DNA of 64,000 nucleotides, taken from Allacma fusca. Taxonomy: Eukaryota; Arthropoda; Collembola; Symphypleona; Sminthuridae. Below the pieces are notes generated by a model. It was not told the origin of the DNA. It did no database searches and saw nothing but the letters and a program-made list of their open reading frames with translations. The translations under genes and the position numbers were made by a program. The stretch spans positions 5,065,001 through 5,129,000 of the forward strand of contig OX359245.1 in NCBI GenBank assembly GCA_947179485.1, in the 5' to 3' direction. Shown one piece after another: positions 1 through 12,717 of this stretch (position 1 is the first letter of the stretch; every line of letters starts with the position of its first letter).

Positions 1-402
1 GACTAATTGTTTTTATTTATAATTGAAACGAAAAGAAAAAGGAAATGAAGATTAACAACTAAAAATAGGTGTTACTGGAATGACTCTCAGTTATTCACTG
101 AAGAGTCTGGAAGAATCTTAAACTTAACAAGTGGCTACTTGAGCCTATTTTTACAATCTTAAGTCTAGACGTTACATCATAACGGATGTAACGGGACGTT
201 GACACTCGTCGGCTTTAGCCGATGGGAAGTGCTTACTTTGCACCTTTACAATAAGTGTTGAAGTAACTTTGAACTGACTTAACCTAAGGTTGTGTATTTC
301 ACAACTTAATTAATTATTCGTGTGAGACTTAACTAGTTTATGTAATTTCTATATACATACCTAACAATATTACAATCTCGCGTCAATTTACAACTTTCGC
401 AG
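1..402. other. Probable intron upstream of the FAS terminal exon
   Basis: No open frame resembling the acyl-carrier or ketoreductase parts of fatty acid synthase is seen here. The segment ends in a plausible 3' splice site (TTTCGCAG at 395-402), so it is best read as the 3' part of an intron. It contains a small hairpin near 205-222 (TCGGC/GCCGA). Confidence 0.4.
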
Positions 403-1341
403 AAGGGATACTCCTCATTGACTTTTGAAAAACTTGCAGAAATTGATGCAAACGGAGGAAATACAGAAGTAAAAGAAACAGTCGATGACTTCACCGGCGG
501 TGTTGAACTTATAAAAGTCATGAGTTTGAAGACAGAGATGTTAGAAGCGGTATCACTGATGAAGTCATTGCAAAATAATAATAACATAGTTTTCGCTGTG
601 CATACCATTGATGGATCGGTTGTAATGCTGGAAGAGCTAGTAAGCCATCTTAATTCACGTGTATACGGATTACAATGTTCAAAGGATGCCCCATTGGAAT
701 CTTTAGAAGAATTAGCTACAATTCATATAAGTAAGATTAAACTAATCCAATCGACGGGACCATTCAAAATTGTTGGGTACTCTTTCAGAGCAAGCGTCGC
801 TTTTGAGATTGCTTTGCAGATGGAAAAACAAAACGAAGAGGTTGAATTGGTATTACTTGATGGAAGCCCAAGGTGGAAATATCTAGTTGATATTTCGGAC
901 GGGGAAACCTTGCAAGACCAATGGGAAAACGCAATTTTATTGGGATTTTTGAACCAGTACTTGCGAAGTAATTCCCCAATCGTTTATAGGGAACTGGCGA
1001 AAAGTCAACCATTTGAAGATAAGCGCAATTACACCGCAAAGGTGTTACATGAATCATTCCCAAATATATGTCTGGAGGAAATAAAAGTATTAATATCATC
1101 GTTTTACGCGAGGGCTGAATGTGGAAAGAAGTATGAACCTTCCAGCAAAGTTAAGGCTAAAACTGTTCTTATAAAAGCCACAGCAAACAAATTGTCATGG
1201 AACTTACCTCAGGATTACGGTCTCACAGATATATGTGAAGAACAGCTTGATATAATTGAAGTGGAAGGGAACCACTACTGCTTTTACGAAAATCCGCTTA
1301 AGTTATGTTTACCGGACATTCTGAACAAAATATTAGACTGA
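403..1341 (+). CDS. FASN: Fatty acid synthase, C-terminal thioesterase exon (partial)
   Basis: This is the terminal exon of an animal type-I fatty acid synthase. The thioesterase releases palmitate from the acyl-carrier domain in the cytosol. The frame opens just after a splice acceptor at 401-402 with a linker (LTFEKLAEI) matching the region between ACP and thioesterase. It continues with VFAVHTIDGS, YGLQCSKDAPLES, a nucleophile region GYSFRAS, the acidic residue in LLDGSP and the catalytic His in EGNHY, ending at TGA 1339-1341. Ser, Asp and His of the triad are all present. The odd point is GxSxG: the second Gly, near-invariant in the family, is Arg (AGA, one base from GGA). No stops occur over 312 codons. 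The rest of the gene lies outside the window, or this is an isolated fragment; nothing upstream in the window encodes it. Confident in the family, unsure of activity. Confidence 0.85.
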   Translation, partial: KGYSSLTFEKLAEIDANGGNTEVKETVDDFTGGVELIKVMSLKTEMLEAVSLMKSLQNNNNIVFAVHTIDGSVVMLEELVSHLNSRVYGLQCSKDAPLESLEELATIHISKIKLIQSTGPFKIVGYSFRASVAFEIALQMEKQNEEVELVLLDGSPRWKYLVDISDGETLQDQWENAILLGFLNQYLRSNSPIVYRELAKSQPFEDKRNYTAKVLHESFPNICLEEIKVLISSFYARAECGKKYEPSSKVKAKTVLIKATANKLSWNLPQDYGLTDICEEQLDIIEVEGNHYCFYENPLKLCLPDILNKILD

Positions 1342-4300
1342 TTTGACATAGCTGAAGGTAATCATAATATTAATATGAATCGTACGCGGAACTATATATT
1401 ACGAATGCTAAATTATTTACATACGTATTTACGCGTTACAGAAGAATTTATAGCAGTTGCTAATATTTTATGTGAAATTAAAAATGAAATTTAAATGTGT
1501 ATTCAAGTATTTATAATTTGTGCGTATTGGCAGAGAAAAATAATTTTAAATTCGTTCATTTGAGGCATATATTTAGTAATAATGACAAATTTCGTGATTA
1601 TATTTCAGGTTGTCAAAATACGTATAATCAGACGTAAGGTTATGTTCTAAATATGTTTCAATTACACGTTTTATTTCTCTGTTGTAGCTCGTTTTTATTC
1701 ATTTACCGATTGCAGTTACCTTAGTATTGTAGTTAGGTTTGTGAAATTAAGCGTATCATACAATTATATTGATATTATAAATTATTTACAGTTCTATCGT
1801 CTATCAAGTGTCAAAAATCATCTGTACCCGATTTTATAAGGCTGCCGCGTAAGGCGGGATCATCTGTTCTTGCATGTTTTATTGTATTATGTGGAGTTCA
1901 TTTAATTCATGTCTATAGCAAATGAAATTATTAGAAATTTAACAAATTTAAAATATTTATATTTCAAAAACGGTTGGGAATTGGGAGAGTGTTGATGATG
2001 TTTCAACAAACATTTTGGGATACTTGGATCATCTTAACTTGTGTTCTGACACATGAGAGTAAAGTGAAACTGCGCAAAATGTGTTTTGAGATTTTTTTTC
2101 CCTTGACTTTATTTTATTTTAATTGCATTAAAAGCATTGGCTGGAACTGCATTCCAATGTCGCAACGGGATTCAAACGAAACATGATAGATATGAGTGGA
2201 TTGAAGTAAATGAGAAATATCTTTGCTCTTAAGGAATTGCATCGCTGGGTTCGGATTTTTGCGGTACGACGGAAATATTCTTCCCAGAGAAAATCTGTTT
2301 CTGGCAGAGAAAATCTCAAAGCGAAAGGAATTATTTTTACAAACGGAATTTTAAAATCGTTGACTGTTTTTTGGCACTTTAGTTTCAAATTTGTTGGCGT
2401 GTTTCAGGGAACATTGTTAGGCAAACATGGACTTTTAGATTGATTGGCCTAATTTGGCAATGATTTCACGTCTTGTAGGGGATCTTTTTGCCAACAGGTT
2501 GACTTTTCAGCATGGAGATATTATTCAGCATAGAAATTCAAAAATGTTCTCTTTTAGAGAGATTTACAAAAATCCGACCCCCGGTGCATCGGTTCAACAA
2601 CTTGGTCAATTATACCGTTCCTGAGAACGTATATGCAGGTAAGAAATATATTAACCTATATCTATTATAAACGCTTGCAAGTACACATTTTTCGTTTCTG
2701 CACCTATTCACAAATCTAAACGCTTGAGTTTGTTCCGAAGTTGTACCCGTTTTTAAAAAGTACCCAAAACGAGTGCCTGTTACCAAACGTTCTGCTAGTA
2801 CCAAGAAGCGTCCTGGGCACTTCAGCCTTTATCTAGGAATTTGAGCTGTAATGTTTTTATTATTCATTTGTAGGGACTAAGCTAAAACCCGCAGTTCATT
2901 TGAGCAACTCTAAATGAACGGCTTGAAAATGTAATAGCAATCCGAAAAGGCAATTACGCAGCATAATTTTAATGTTTAATTTAATTACTAACTACGTTTT
3001 TTGCGAAAACCGTTGTTGCTGTTTTTTCGGCATCTATTTCGTTACATCTGCATATAGTAATGTTTACTTTGTAAACATTACAGACTAGAATAATTGAGAA
3101 CAAAAACGTGTATTGGAATATACGGGCGCCGGGATCGAAAACTAATACTGAAAATGCTTCCAGATGATTATAAAGCTCAATATACACTGCTGCAATAAAT
3201 TCCATGGTTGGAGATTTAGCTTTAGAAACCTGAAGTTCCCCAGTCTTGAAAAGGCTGAATAATGCAGGTAATATAATATTATAAAAAATATACATATTTA
3301 ATACAGTAATTTCCAAGTGTATTTAATAACCGAAATAGTTGTGCTTATTGGAATTCATAACTATCTTACATCACCTTACAGCCAAAAATGTTTATGGCAG
3401 TTAGGTTAATTGTGAAACTAGTGGGTAGACTATTTACGAGTGCCTAAAATTTAAATTAACTGAAATAGAGATAATTATATATTTTTAATTTTGGAGTAAA
3501 ATCAAATAGGAGTAGAGAATTGCATAATATAGTTGTAAATATACAACTGCAGGACAAGCTAGACAAAATCATATGCGACGTTGGGACTAGTAACTATGGG
3601 AACGTATAATATCCAATAGTAAAATCATTTGAAATATCGTCCCCAAATCTGATTCTTTCATCATATACATTTGTGTATTCCATAAATGTTGGTTGACAGT
3701 GTTGGTCTTCAATCGTTCAAAAATTTTAATTTTTCGGATATTTCCTTTAACGTAATTCGCTGACATTGGACAGACAGAATAATGTTTATCATTACTCGCA
3801 AACGCCAGAGCGGGCCAATCCTACTGTGAACAACTCTGTTGGTGCAGTAATGTAGCAATCCGTACTCATGTTCATAATAAAGTTAATGCAAATTACAGCG
3901 TAGCATGAATTGCTTTCTAAATACCAAAGTTGTGCAATAAAATTAAAGCGAAAAATGAAAGTATCATTCAGAAATACGACTTTGCATTTGTATTTGAAAA
4001 CTTGAACTCTCGCGATTAAATTGAACGCTTCTTAGAATTTTTCATCAGTTTTCAAAATGTTGACTGTTTTACATATTTTTGATTTATGAGCTGTTTTAAA
4101 CACCAATTTAATACGTCCATCCAAATCCACTGGATACATTGACCGGTAAAAGAAAAACATGTTTTTACAACAATTTTGTAAAACTTTAACATTTTTTGGA
4201 AAAATAAGAATGTAGGCCATGCGTTTTGCGACGGATCTGTGAAAGCATAAACACTGTCGGGAAAATAGTCCTAGAACAGTCGACAAATCCTTAAAAAATA

Positions 4301-4796
4301 TTTTACCCGTATCTCGTCGTTGACGCACAACGTCAGCAAACCAACAGTACATATTTGTATCTCACAAATTGCACAAGTATCAATTAAGCCTTTCGTCTCC
4401 ATACTCGCTTAGTAGATCTTGGGAATTGAATTTCATGCAATAATTTTTTCACGGATGGAAATACATGAGGTAGATTTAAGCCGTATCAGTATACCACATA
4501 TTTAACATTGGGAAACATAATCTCATTCTTCCTTGATATGATGCGTTTTGCAAATTTTCCACTCATATTATGTCAAGAAATTTGGCAGGTAATTTGTTAA
4601 AATTATTTTTAGATAACTTCTAGGAATTACTATTATTATACCTTTTCAAGTAAATCAACAAATTCCTACATTTATTTTCACATTTAAATGCATTTAAATA
4701 TTTTTCTAATAGATACACTTTTAATATATTATACATATTCAAATAAATATGTTACACTCGGAAGGCATTATCAATACCATTTAATGACTAATTTAA
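1342..4796. other. AT-rich stretch without a recognised gene
   Basis: Both strands carry only short frames with no recognisable domain, such as a 77-codon frame at 2210-2443 and a 106-codon frame at 4032-4352 on the minus strand. I see no clear inverted repeats or target duplications here. Confidence 0.5.
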
Positions 4797-5945
4797 TAAT
4801 ATGAATATAATTATGCCCATATGATAACCTATTGTTAAAACCAATACAAAAAATTTTATTGTCAAAAGCAATGCACTCTAACTTTGTCAAACAAGCATTG
4901 TATATTCAATGCCCTACAGTTTCAGCATTATATTATAGTCTTAAAATTTATGCCACATTTTAACATATGATTTTGGAATACCGTTAGTTTTTAACGACAA
5001 TGAAATAATGTATGTATACATTTTTGCCCTTAAAAATATCACTGATTTTATTCGGTGCCCTGCTGAAATCTTTAATAAGCCTTTGAACTTTTCATTTTCA
5101 TCTTTAAAATATGGTGCCCATTCTGAACCTACTTTAGGTGTAACAGTTGATGGTTTAAAATTAGAGGGTTCCAACAGCTCCGGATTTTCACGCATATCGT
5201 TATACACATTCAAATTATTGTTGTAATCCTAAATATGAATCTTTAAACTATCAGTACCTGTCCCTTTTAGTTTGAGCTCCAACATGGTTCATGCAATAAA
5301 TTATCCTTTCAGATAACCAGAGTAGAAGTGTTACAAAACTTTTCTACTAATAGCAACACTTGATATTCCTGTATAAATCGGCTATTTTAGGAGAGCAGTG
5401 GTCTGTTGGATGGTAAAAACTAAATAATGTATTACATATTTTAATCGGTTACTTACATTTTTAAGTTTTAATTTATCCCTCAGTTCCCACTGAAATGAGG
5501 AAATTTCATTGGTATCTACGGAGCGTTTTTAGTATGCTAATTGATCGTCATTAATATACTCATGTTTGCTCTCAACAGTATGGTCAACCTCAACAAATGT
5601 CCTTGGACCCTAGCAAGCAATACAATAAGCACCGCTCTTATACAAATTTGTTGCAAAACATCCTGCGCATGCTCATAGTCAGAATGTGTAAAATGCTCAT
5701 CTGTAATATTGGAATAAAAAGACTCAATAGGTGGAAGTTTTGCTAACTGGTTTTCTAAATCGCGATAAGATTTGGTCGCCTGGTATGGAAAGACTTCTTT
5801 GCTCAGTAAAAGTCCCTAATGTACTACAGCTGATAGAAATTCTATCCTAAATACATTCTTATTAACAATATCTCCCAAGGACCTCTAATATTTCCGTAAG
5901 TTTGTTAAGTGATGAATATTCAACCAGCGATCCAAAACGTGTATT
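4797..5945 (-). pseudogene. Decayed protein-primed type-B DNA polymerase (Polinton/adintovirus-like)
   Basis: Read on the minus strand, several separate frames match in order the C-terminal half of the long DNA polymerase B found in Polinton/Maverick elements and adintoviruses. First comes a segment near 5889-5940 with a Ser-Leu-rich helix. Then follows 5650-5790 with KLPPIESFYSNITDEHF and a DYEHAQ motif. Next is 4970-5213 with the LRAKMYTY core and a GIPKSYVK tail. Last is 4797-4885 with FDNK and LSYGH, equivalent to the end of the protein. Stops and frame changes separate the pieces, and the palm motifs expected between 5213 and 5600 are not intact. In the family this enzyme replicates linear protein-capped DNA. 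No capsid, integrase or terminal repeat was recognised nearby, so this is an isolated relic of an old integration. Confidence 0.7.
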
Positions 5946-7055
5946 GGGCCAAAAGGATGCCATAATATTGTAGTTTCTGGGTAAGTTGAAGGGAAGAGCA
6001 TAACAAGACCTCTACATTAAATACTGAAAATTACGAAAAACTATAACCCGTGTTGTAATTTGAACTTGCAAGGTAAGATATCCTATTTGACATGAAGTAA
6101 AGTTTTTGAATTAAATGACACGAGAATCATTCGGAGGAGAATAATATTGATCCCACGCGTTTGGGTTGAGAAAGTACAACAGTTTTGGCTGTGTGTGAGA
6201 AGTTGAGGGAGTCAAAATTGCTTAAAATTCTTGCTGAGATGCCCATTCAATTTGTTTTATTCGGCTTTGTTCTGATTTTTGAAATTAAACAATTTAAACT
6301 ATCCAAATTTCGGTTTTTTTAAATTAACCTTGACATTTTAGGACTTTCCGGAACTCTGTATCACGTTTTGGACAACTTGGAAAACTTAGATTTTGAAAAA
6401 TGTTGTTATGCCATGAGAAATATATGCAAATAAAAACTTGGATGTGTTATTGTCAGATTGCTGATTACTTGTTCATAGTTTGTCCGCACAAAAATATAAT
6501 AGAATGTTAAAATGAATCGATTCCGGAATATCGCAAAGGAACTTTAATCTGAGATTGACCCATAAAACCAATCGATACCTCGGTGGAATGGTCTTTAGGC
6601 CTAGTATACATAAACGAGCGTCTTCCTGAAAAAGAAGTTATCAGCACTACGTCTCAAGTTACTAACAAGTGAAGCACACCGTTACAATGTGTGGTGTAAC
6701 ATCATTATATATGCATAAGATGTCATATCTCGAACAGCGAAGTAGTAGGCTTACTAATTTTTATTACAAGATAACCGCCGGTATGCAAACATTTTAATAT
6801 CACGATGCTGTTGTAATTTTTGAAGCGATATAAAATATCTTATTGAAAAAATGGGGTTTATACTCTGATTCGCCCGACGGCCTGACAGAGGTTTCTATAC
6901 GGTGAGACCCTTCGTCCATTCCACACTCACTCTACAACGGGCATGAGTGCCAACTCGTCACATATAAATGACTTTTGGCCGAAGGCAGAGACTAAGGCCT
7001 CCTCTATGTATGCTGTCCGCCATATGGGCTCATACAGTTTTTAGCATATACCCGG
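5946..7055. other. Gene-free flank between polymerase relic and MITE
   Basis: No open frame or repeat structure that I can support. It could contain the eroded N-terminal part of the polymerase relic, but I could not recognise it. Confidence 0.4.
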
Positions 7056-7063
7056 CCTGGCAC

Positions 7064-8740
7064 CATAGATGCACATCCTCATGAGGACAGAGTGCAACAC
7101 TCGCACTCACCTCGCACTCATTGTACTCACGACTTTACTTTGAGGACGAGTACATGTTATTACGACCGTGCATTCATAATCATGCGAGTACATACCACAG
7201 ATATGTTTATTAACGAGTGCGAGGACGAGAACACAAAATAGACACTCGTTTTTAAAAAAAGCAATACTTTGCACTCTAGTGTGAAAAATGTAATTTAATT
7301 TTAGGCTTGTATATAGCGTATATATACAATTTTGTACAATTACGCAAAAAACGAAACGAAATCGTTTAGTGAGTATCATTGAGAATTTATTGCATTCGTT
7401 TATATTTTGGTCATAATAATCTTGTGTCAATCTTATGATTTCCAAATTGAGTGAGATCAATGTAAAGAAAAAAGCGAAAAACTATTTTTAAAACCATGGA
7501 GACTTTTTCAAATAAAAACGATCAAGGCTTAAATGGTCTGCAATTGAAAATATTTTGTGTTACAGTGATTTTCTAAGCCTTTACAAATAACCATTTGCAG
7601 TATTTAGCCTTTATGGTCTTTGTTGCATTTGTTATATTTACTTATGTCCCATGTGTGTTAATCATTTCAAACTGATCATTTTCTGTTCGTAAAAACATTC
7701 TTGAATATTGATAAAACTTGAAAAAGCATTTTAAAAGTAATATGTTTAGTTTTATTTGCGTATTAACATAATAAAATTGCAAGTAAAAATAAATACGGAA
7801 CAAAATTATTTGAATGTATTTCAAATGGATAAGTTGTTAATTGTGACATCCCAATTTGTACACCTGAAGCATGTGACAAGAAAAGGAGGCTACGTGACCA
7901 CAGATCGCGGAATTGGCACGTTAGCAATAATTATAAGTCCACATCCGCAGATTTAAGAAGGAAGATTTATCCTTTCGGATCAATCAGCACTTCCACTCAG
8001 CAGAATTTGAGGGAAGGCGGGATATGGGACAAATGGTGAAGACAATTAAATCTAATTCATTTCATTGTTTCTAAAACAATAATAATTATGATGAAATGCA
8101 ATTTAATGTAATTATGTACATACAATGTAAAGTAGGCCAAGATCAAATCTTTAGGTTAAGTCAAGCAAGAACAAGTTCATGGGAGGCTCTCGAATGGACT
8201 AGATCAAAAGCTCGCGTAACAAGATCCTACTCCATTCCGGCCCCGGCCCAAGACTCGAAGATTCTCAGCCCAGCGGAGATTCATCATAGGAAAAGAACCT
8301 TGGATCCTATGATGAATCAAAGGGACTTCCAACAGAAAGAATCAACACAAGAGAATATTTTAATAAGATCTTCGTATCATTTTATTTAGATTTCATCTTT
8401 GATTTCACTAAGAATAAATCAACTCAAGATTATTATCCAGTATAAACCTATTTTTATCCACGACTATTTTATTATTACCAAACTACACAAATCATTATCG
8501 ACTTATCCGAACTTGGGCACGAGATTAAAGAACCATAATAATATCTCGTTACAATATATACATATCAAATGCACTCATGAGTGCGAGTGCGAGGATCAAA
8601 TTCTAGTCTTCTGTCCTCATGAGGACGAGTGTCAGTGCAGGCTTGGCAATTTTTAACAAATAAGTGTGAGGCTGAGTGCAGTTCCTTTATTTTGTATTGA
8701 GTGTGAGTGGAGTGCGAGTGCGAAAGAAAATGCATCTATG
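7064..8740. mobile_element. Non-autonomous hAT-type element, CATAGATG family, complete
   Basis: The element is flanked by a perfect 8-bp target duplication CCTGGCAC (7056-7063 and 8741-8748). It begins CATAGATGCA and ends TGCATCTATG. Both termini are followed inward by arrays of degenerate GAGTGCGAG / CTCGCACTC motifs (7085-7240 and 8570-8730), plus TCCTCATGAGGA palindromes. An 8-bp duplication is the hAT signature, and subterminal motif arrays are typical transposase-binding regions in that superfamily. No transposase frame is present in the 1,677 bp, so it must be moved in trans. Related ends occur elsewhere in the window. Confidence 0.85.
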
Positions 8741-8769
8741 CCTGGCACACAGCATCCCCACAGCAGGAT

Positions 8770-9300
8770 AGACCAGTCTTAGACTGATGCTGAAGTACTG
8801 ACTGCAACATTGAGTTACAGACTGATGACTGACTGAGACTGCGACTGATAAATCTAAATACAGCTGAAATCTTTGGCTGACTTAGACTTATTTCTGGTTC
8901 AGCCGGACTAACTAAGACGAACGCTTAAACCAATGTAGGAATCGAGAAAATCATAAATCATATGTACCATATCTAACTGACCAAAATTTACATTTCATTT
9001 CTTTGATTAGCTTATAAGTTTCGAAACAATTATTACGGAGCGAGATATTTCGAAGCATCAGAACAGATAGAGAAAATATTGAAGATTTTTGTATTATTTT
9101 ACAAAACCATATTCCAGGTCATCAATCGTATTAAATTATGCAGCCCAAGAAAATCACCAAATATATACATTTTTAAAACTTTCACGCTGCCTGTGGCCGT
9201 GTCCAGTGACTCTAATTATGACTGACTGGGACTCATAGGAACAGGCAAACAGACTGATCAGAAACTTAAGACTGATTTTGACGTGAACTGAAAAAACCGG
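8770..9300. repeat. GACTG/CAGTC motif-rich segment
   Basis: Many scattered copies of GACTGA, GACTG and CAGTC occur at 8775-8900 and again at 9200-9290, on either side of an AT-rich core. The arrangement resembles the subterminal motif arrays of the hAT-type elements nearby, but I could not find matching terminal repeats or a target duplication, so it is left as a repeat. Confidence 0.45.
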
Positions 9301-9379
9301 TCGATCCTGTCCACAGTTTTGCAAACATTTATGACACAACACATACGCAGACTTAGCTACAGAGTGAGAGTGAAATTCA

Positions 9380-11525
9380 AAGTTCTCAAGTTTTTGACTG
9401 GTCAACTCTTAACACTGAGCTATGTAAAATAGATTGGACGTTTCTTGAATCAGATATATATAGCATAGATACCGTTTTCAATGTTATCAATACAACTATA
9501 CGGGTGCACCTTGATGATTTTGTTTCTATAAAAACAAAGCGGTAAAATGCTGGGTTAGTCCTGCCATTCTTAAACAAATTAGGCTAAGAGATAATTTGAA
9601 AAAACTTGCAGTGCTGTAGAGCTCTCCGGGGCTGTGGAATGATTATAAACGCTTAAGAAATGAAATAAAGTCAACTATATATACTGCTAAGAAATCATAC
9701 TATGTATCCCAGCTTAGTCACTATGCTGAAACTGCAACTTGGTCCCGCAATGTTTGGAATCTAGTAGATGAGCTTACTGGAACAGTGAAGAAAAGTAGTA
9801 CATATATACAGAAGTTAGTTGTTAACAACACTACTTACACTGATGACAAGACAATATGTGACCAACTAGCTGTCTCATTCACTGTACCATGTGATTATAC
9901 GGACACTGATATTCAAACATTTAAAGCAAATCTTCCAGTCTTTTGTATACACACCTATAACAACTAGGGAAATAAGATATGGAGTTAGACGTATGCGCAG
10001 TATAAACAATAAGCATGAAACTGTGAATTATCGCGTTTTCAATAGTGCAGCTATCATGACACCGCTGTTGCTGCTATTCAATCTTATCTTGTGTAAAGGA
10101 ACTATTCCTAAGTACTTCAAAACTGCTGTGGTAACTCCAATTTATAAGGGTAAAGGTAGCGTAGCTTGCGCTGATAGCTACCGTCCTATTCACACATTAC
10201 CTTTTTTAAACAAAATGTTTGAGAACATTATGTGCTCTTGTGTCTTAATGCAATGCAGTAGCAAGCTGGATGTTAATCAACATGGGTTTAGGAGAGGTAG
10301 GTCCTGCTTCACAGCTGTATATACGTTTTTTCACTCTTTATCTGGCTATCTACGCAAACCGATTATGAAGGTTCTGGCTGTTTGTACACTTAAGGAAAGC
10401 ATTTAACTCTGTATCCCGTATTTTACTATTGAAGAAACTTCAGACCTACTACAATTGTGATTTGTGTACTTTGCATGTACTAGCTGATTATTTACAAGAT
10501 TGATGTTTTCAGGTTTACATGAATGGTAAGCTCTCAGACTCTTGCATTGATAGCAATGGTGTCCCACAGGGTTCTGTACTTGGTTACTTGCTTTTTATTG
10601 TTTTTCTTCGATGTGGGTGCTGAGTTATGTATTGCATTTGTAGTTTATGCTGATGATCTTGTTATATATATCCACGGTACATGTTTAAAGACTTTGTTCT
10701 CCACCCTGCAAATAGTTCTAGATAAACTGAATCAATGGATGGTGGTTAATTCTCTTTTTATTAATAGTTCTCAGACAAAATACTTGATTTTTTATAAATC
10801 CAGTTCGGTTGATACTGAATGTAAATTACATGTTAATGGTGAGGAGATTGAGAGGGTATATTCATTTAAGTACTTGGGTATCTGTCTTGATGAAAAATTA
10901 AAGTTTACTGAACACTCCCAACTCGTCCTAAATAAAGTAACAAAAGCAATGGGTGCGTTGCTTCGTGTAAGGAGATATCTAACTCTAGATGCTAAACGTC
11001 TTGTCGTTAATGCTTATATACTCTCTCACATTGACTACTGTCTATTGGTGTGGTGTTGTGTATGTAAATCGAACATGGGTCTGATTCAGAGTAAACTTGA
11101 CAAGTTTTTGTTAGTGTTCTTCTATAACAAAAACCTTAAGCAACCTTTTTCTTTAGCGAATGTATATGAAACTTTTAACCTGCTAAGTATACCTGAACGA
11201 ATTATGTATTATAGTGCGAAATTAATGTATACTTTAGTTCATTATGGCCATTCGGTCCCCTATATAAATTCAACTATACTTACTAAGCGTAAATGTTGAG
11301 ATCTGCTGGAAGTATATCACTATACCATCCGAAAGTTGAGTGTAAAGTTGGTGAAAGGAATATATTGTACAGTTGTGTAAGCTACTGGAATAAGTTACCT
11401 GATTCCCTTAGATTTCATAATATGAAATATTGTACCTTCATGAAAGTTTTAACTAAATACATATTGTCGAATCGTTTTGATAATGTAATTTAAATTGAAT
11501 ATGATTGATTACTTATGATACAGAT
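9380..11525 (+). mobile_element. Broken non-LTR retrotransposon (CR1/Jockey group) with reverse transcriptase
   Basis: The segment encodes the linker between endonuclease and reverse transcriptase (DWSTLNTELCKIDW, then KCWVSPAILKQIRLRDNLKK and KRLRNEIKSTIYTAKKSYY). RT follows: YFKTAVVTPIYKGKG, DSYRPI, HGFRRGRSC, KAFNSVS, NGVPQGSVLG and the catalytic YADD at about 10650. After RT come FKYLGICLDEKLKF, a DYCLLVWC motif, and a C-terminal YWNKLPDSLR at 11380-11405. It is dead: there are frame changes near 9541, 10395, 10600 and 11290, and a TGA at 10501-10503. The N-terminal endonuclease is missing, as expected for 5' truncation. The 3' end is not sharply defined; no long poly-A is seen. Exact clade within CR1/Jockey/Daphne is not certain. 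Confidence 0.85.
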
Positions 11526-12709
11526 TCACTACACCAGACCGCAGGCTCGGCCATATATCATGAAAATCATTTACGCGTTAAAACTTTGGTTCAACCCGTT
11601 AGCTTAAAAGCTACAACGGCCAAGGATTTGACGAGAAATGTTTTTATGGACGAAAAAACGTCAATGAGAAAATAAATAGAACCGAAAGTTGCCATCTTTG
11701 CATTTAAAATAAATTTCCTCTACATTTGCTGTTTTTGCAGGACGTGACAGACATTCTAAACGTAGTTATATGAGTGATAGTTCCCCCGCCAGCAGGCTCC
11801 TCCGCAACCTTACAGATTCGCTGTAACACTCGACCGACCAGGCTTCATATCCCTAATTATATATTCCATGCCCTTTCTGTCATCCTTGTCATTTTTCCCC
11901 GAGCCCTCCGGAAGAACGTAATAAAAGAACGACGCCTTATCTGTTTAGCGTTTCTTTGTTTAGAAGGCTTAACAATATTTTCTATTTGTCTCCTTTGCAT
12001 AATCCTTTTTGTGCATTACCTGAAATTAATCATCATAATATAATATAGTTTTCGATTTTTAACCCAAGCCACAACTCTTTTCTGTATGTACTCATCGTAC
12101 CATTTTAACGTACAAGTGCACGCAATTCACGACAAACTTCAACATTACAATAGTATTTGGCAGATTTTGTACTTGTACCTGTATCACGTTGCAAAGGCTG
12201 ATTACAAATTAGACAATACAATTATATTATACAGTAGTTAGCATGATTTTTTAGTAGTTACATCAGTACTATGCATTTATTTGTGCAAAAACCAATAATT
12301 ATTATAAGGTGGCAACAAATTTTTGATTCCTTCACTAGTCCAAAACGCGGTATTTTCGAAGAAACACATTTCATGTTATTAGTCATGCATTTCAAGATTA
12401 ATATTAGGTCTCATCGGAGAACCAAAGCTGGAAAGGTAACATGTGCAGTTAAGGGATACGGTAATTCTTAATTATCTAAAATTCATAATCCACATACAAA
12501 CTGATATATGGCTAGCATTAAAGTACAATGTTATCCTGGAGCACAGTGATATTTACGCGACTCCTATCGGGTCAAATTGTAACACATCCATAAATGGGGC
12601 AGACAGGAGTGGTCCAGCACTCTACGTACTCAATTATTACTATCGCTGGGAAATGGCTTCAAAGCCCAGTACCCCTGCTGCCGCGGAGGAGAAGGAACAG
12701 AGAGAAATA
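11526..12709. other. No recognised gene
   Basis: Short frames only. The part from about 12590 to 12709 is open in all three forward frames and is unusually GC-rich (GCTGCCGCGGAGGAG at 12679 onward), but no domain is recognised. It is the left flank of the next insertion. Confidence 0.4.
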
Positions 12710-12717
12710 CTGGATAC

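Noticed and set aside
7080..8730. CRISPR-like array of short repeats
   Set aside because: The motifs are degenerate, lack regular spacers and sit at the termini of a hAT-type element in a eukaryotic genome.
8770..9405. MITE with GACCAGTC ends reaching into the LINE
   Set aside because: The right GACTGGTC lies inside the LINE's coding linker and no flanking duplication was found.
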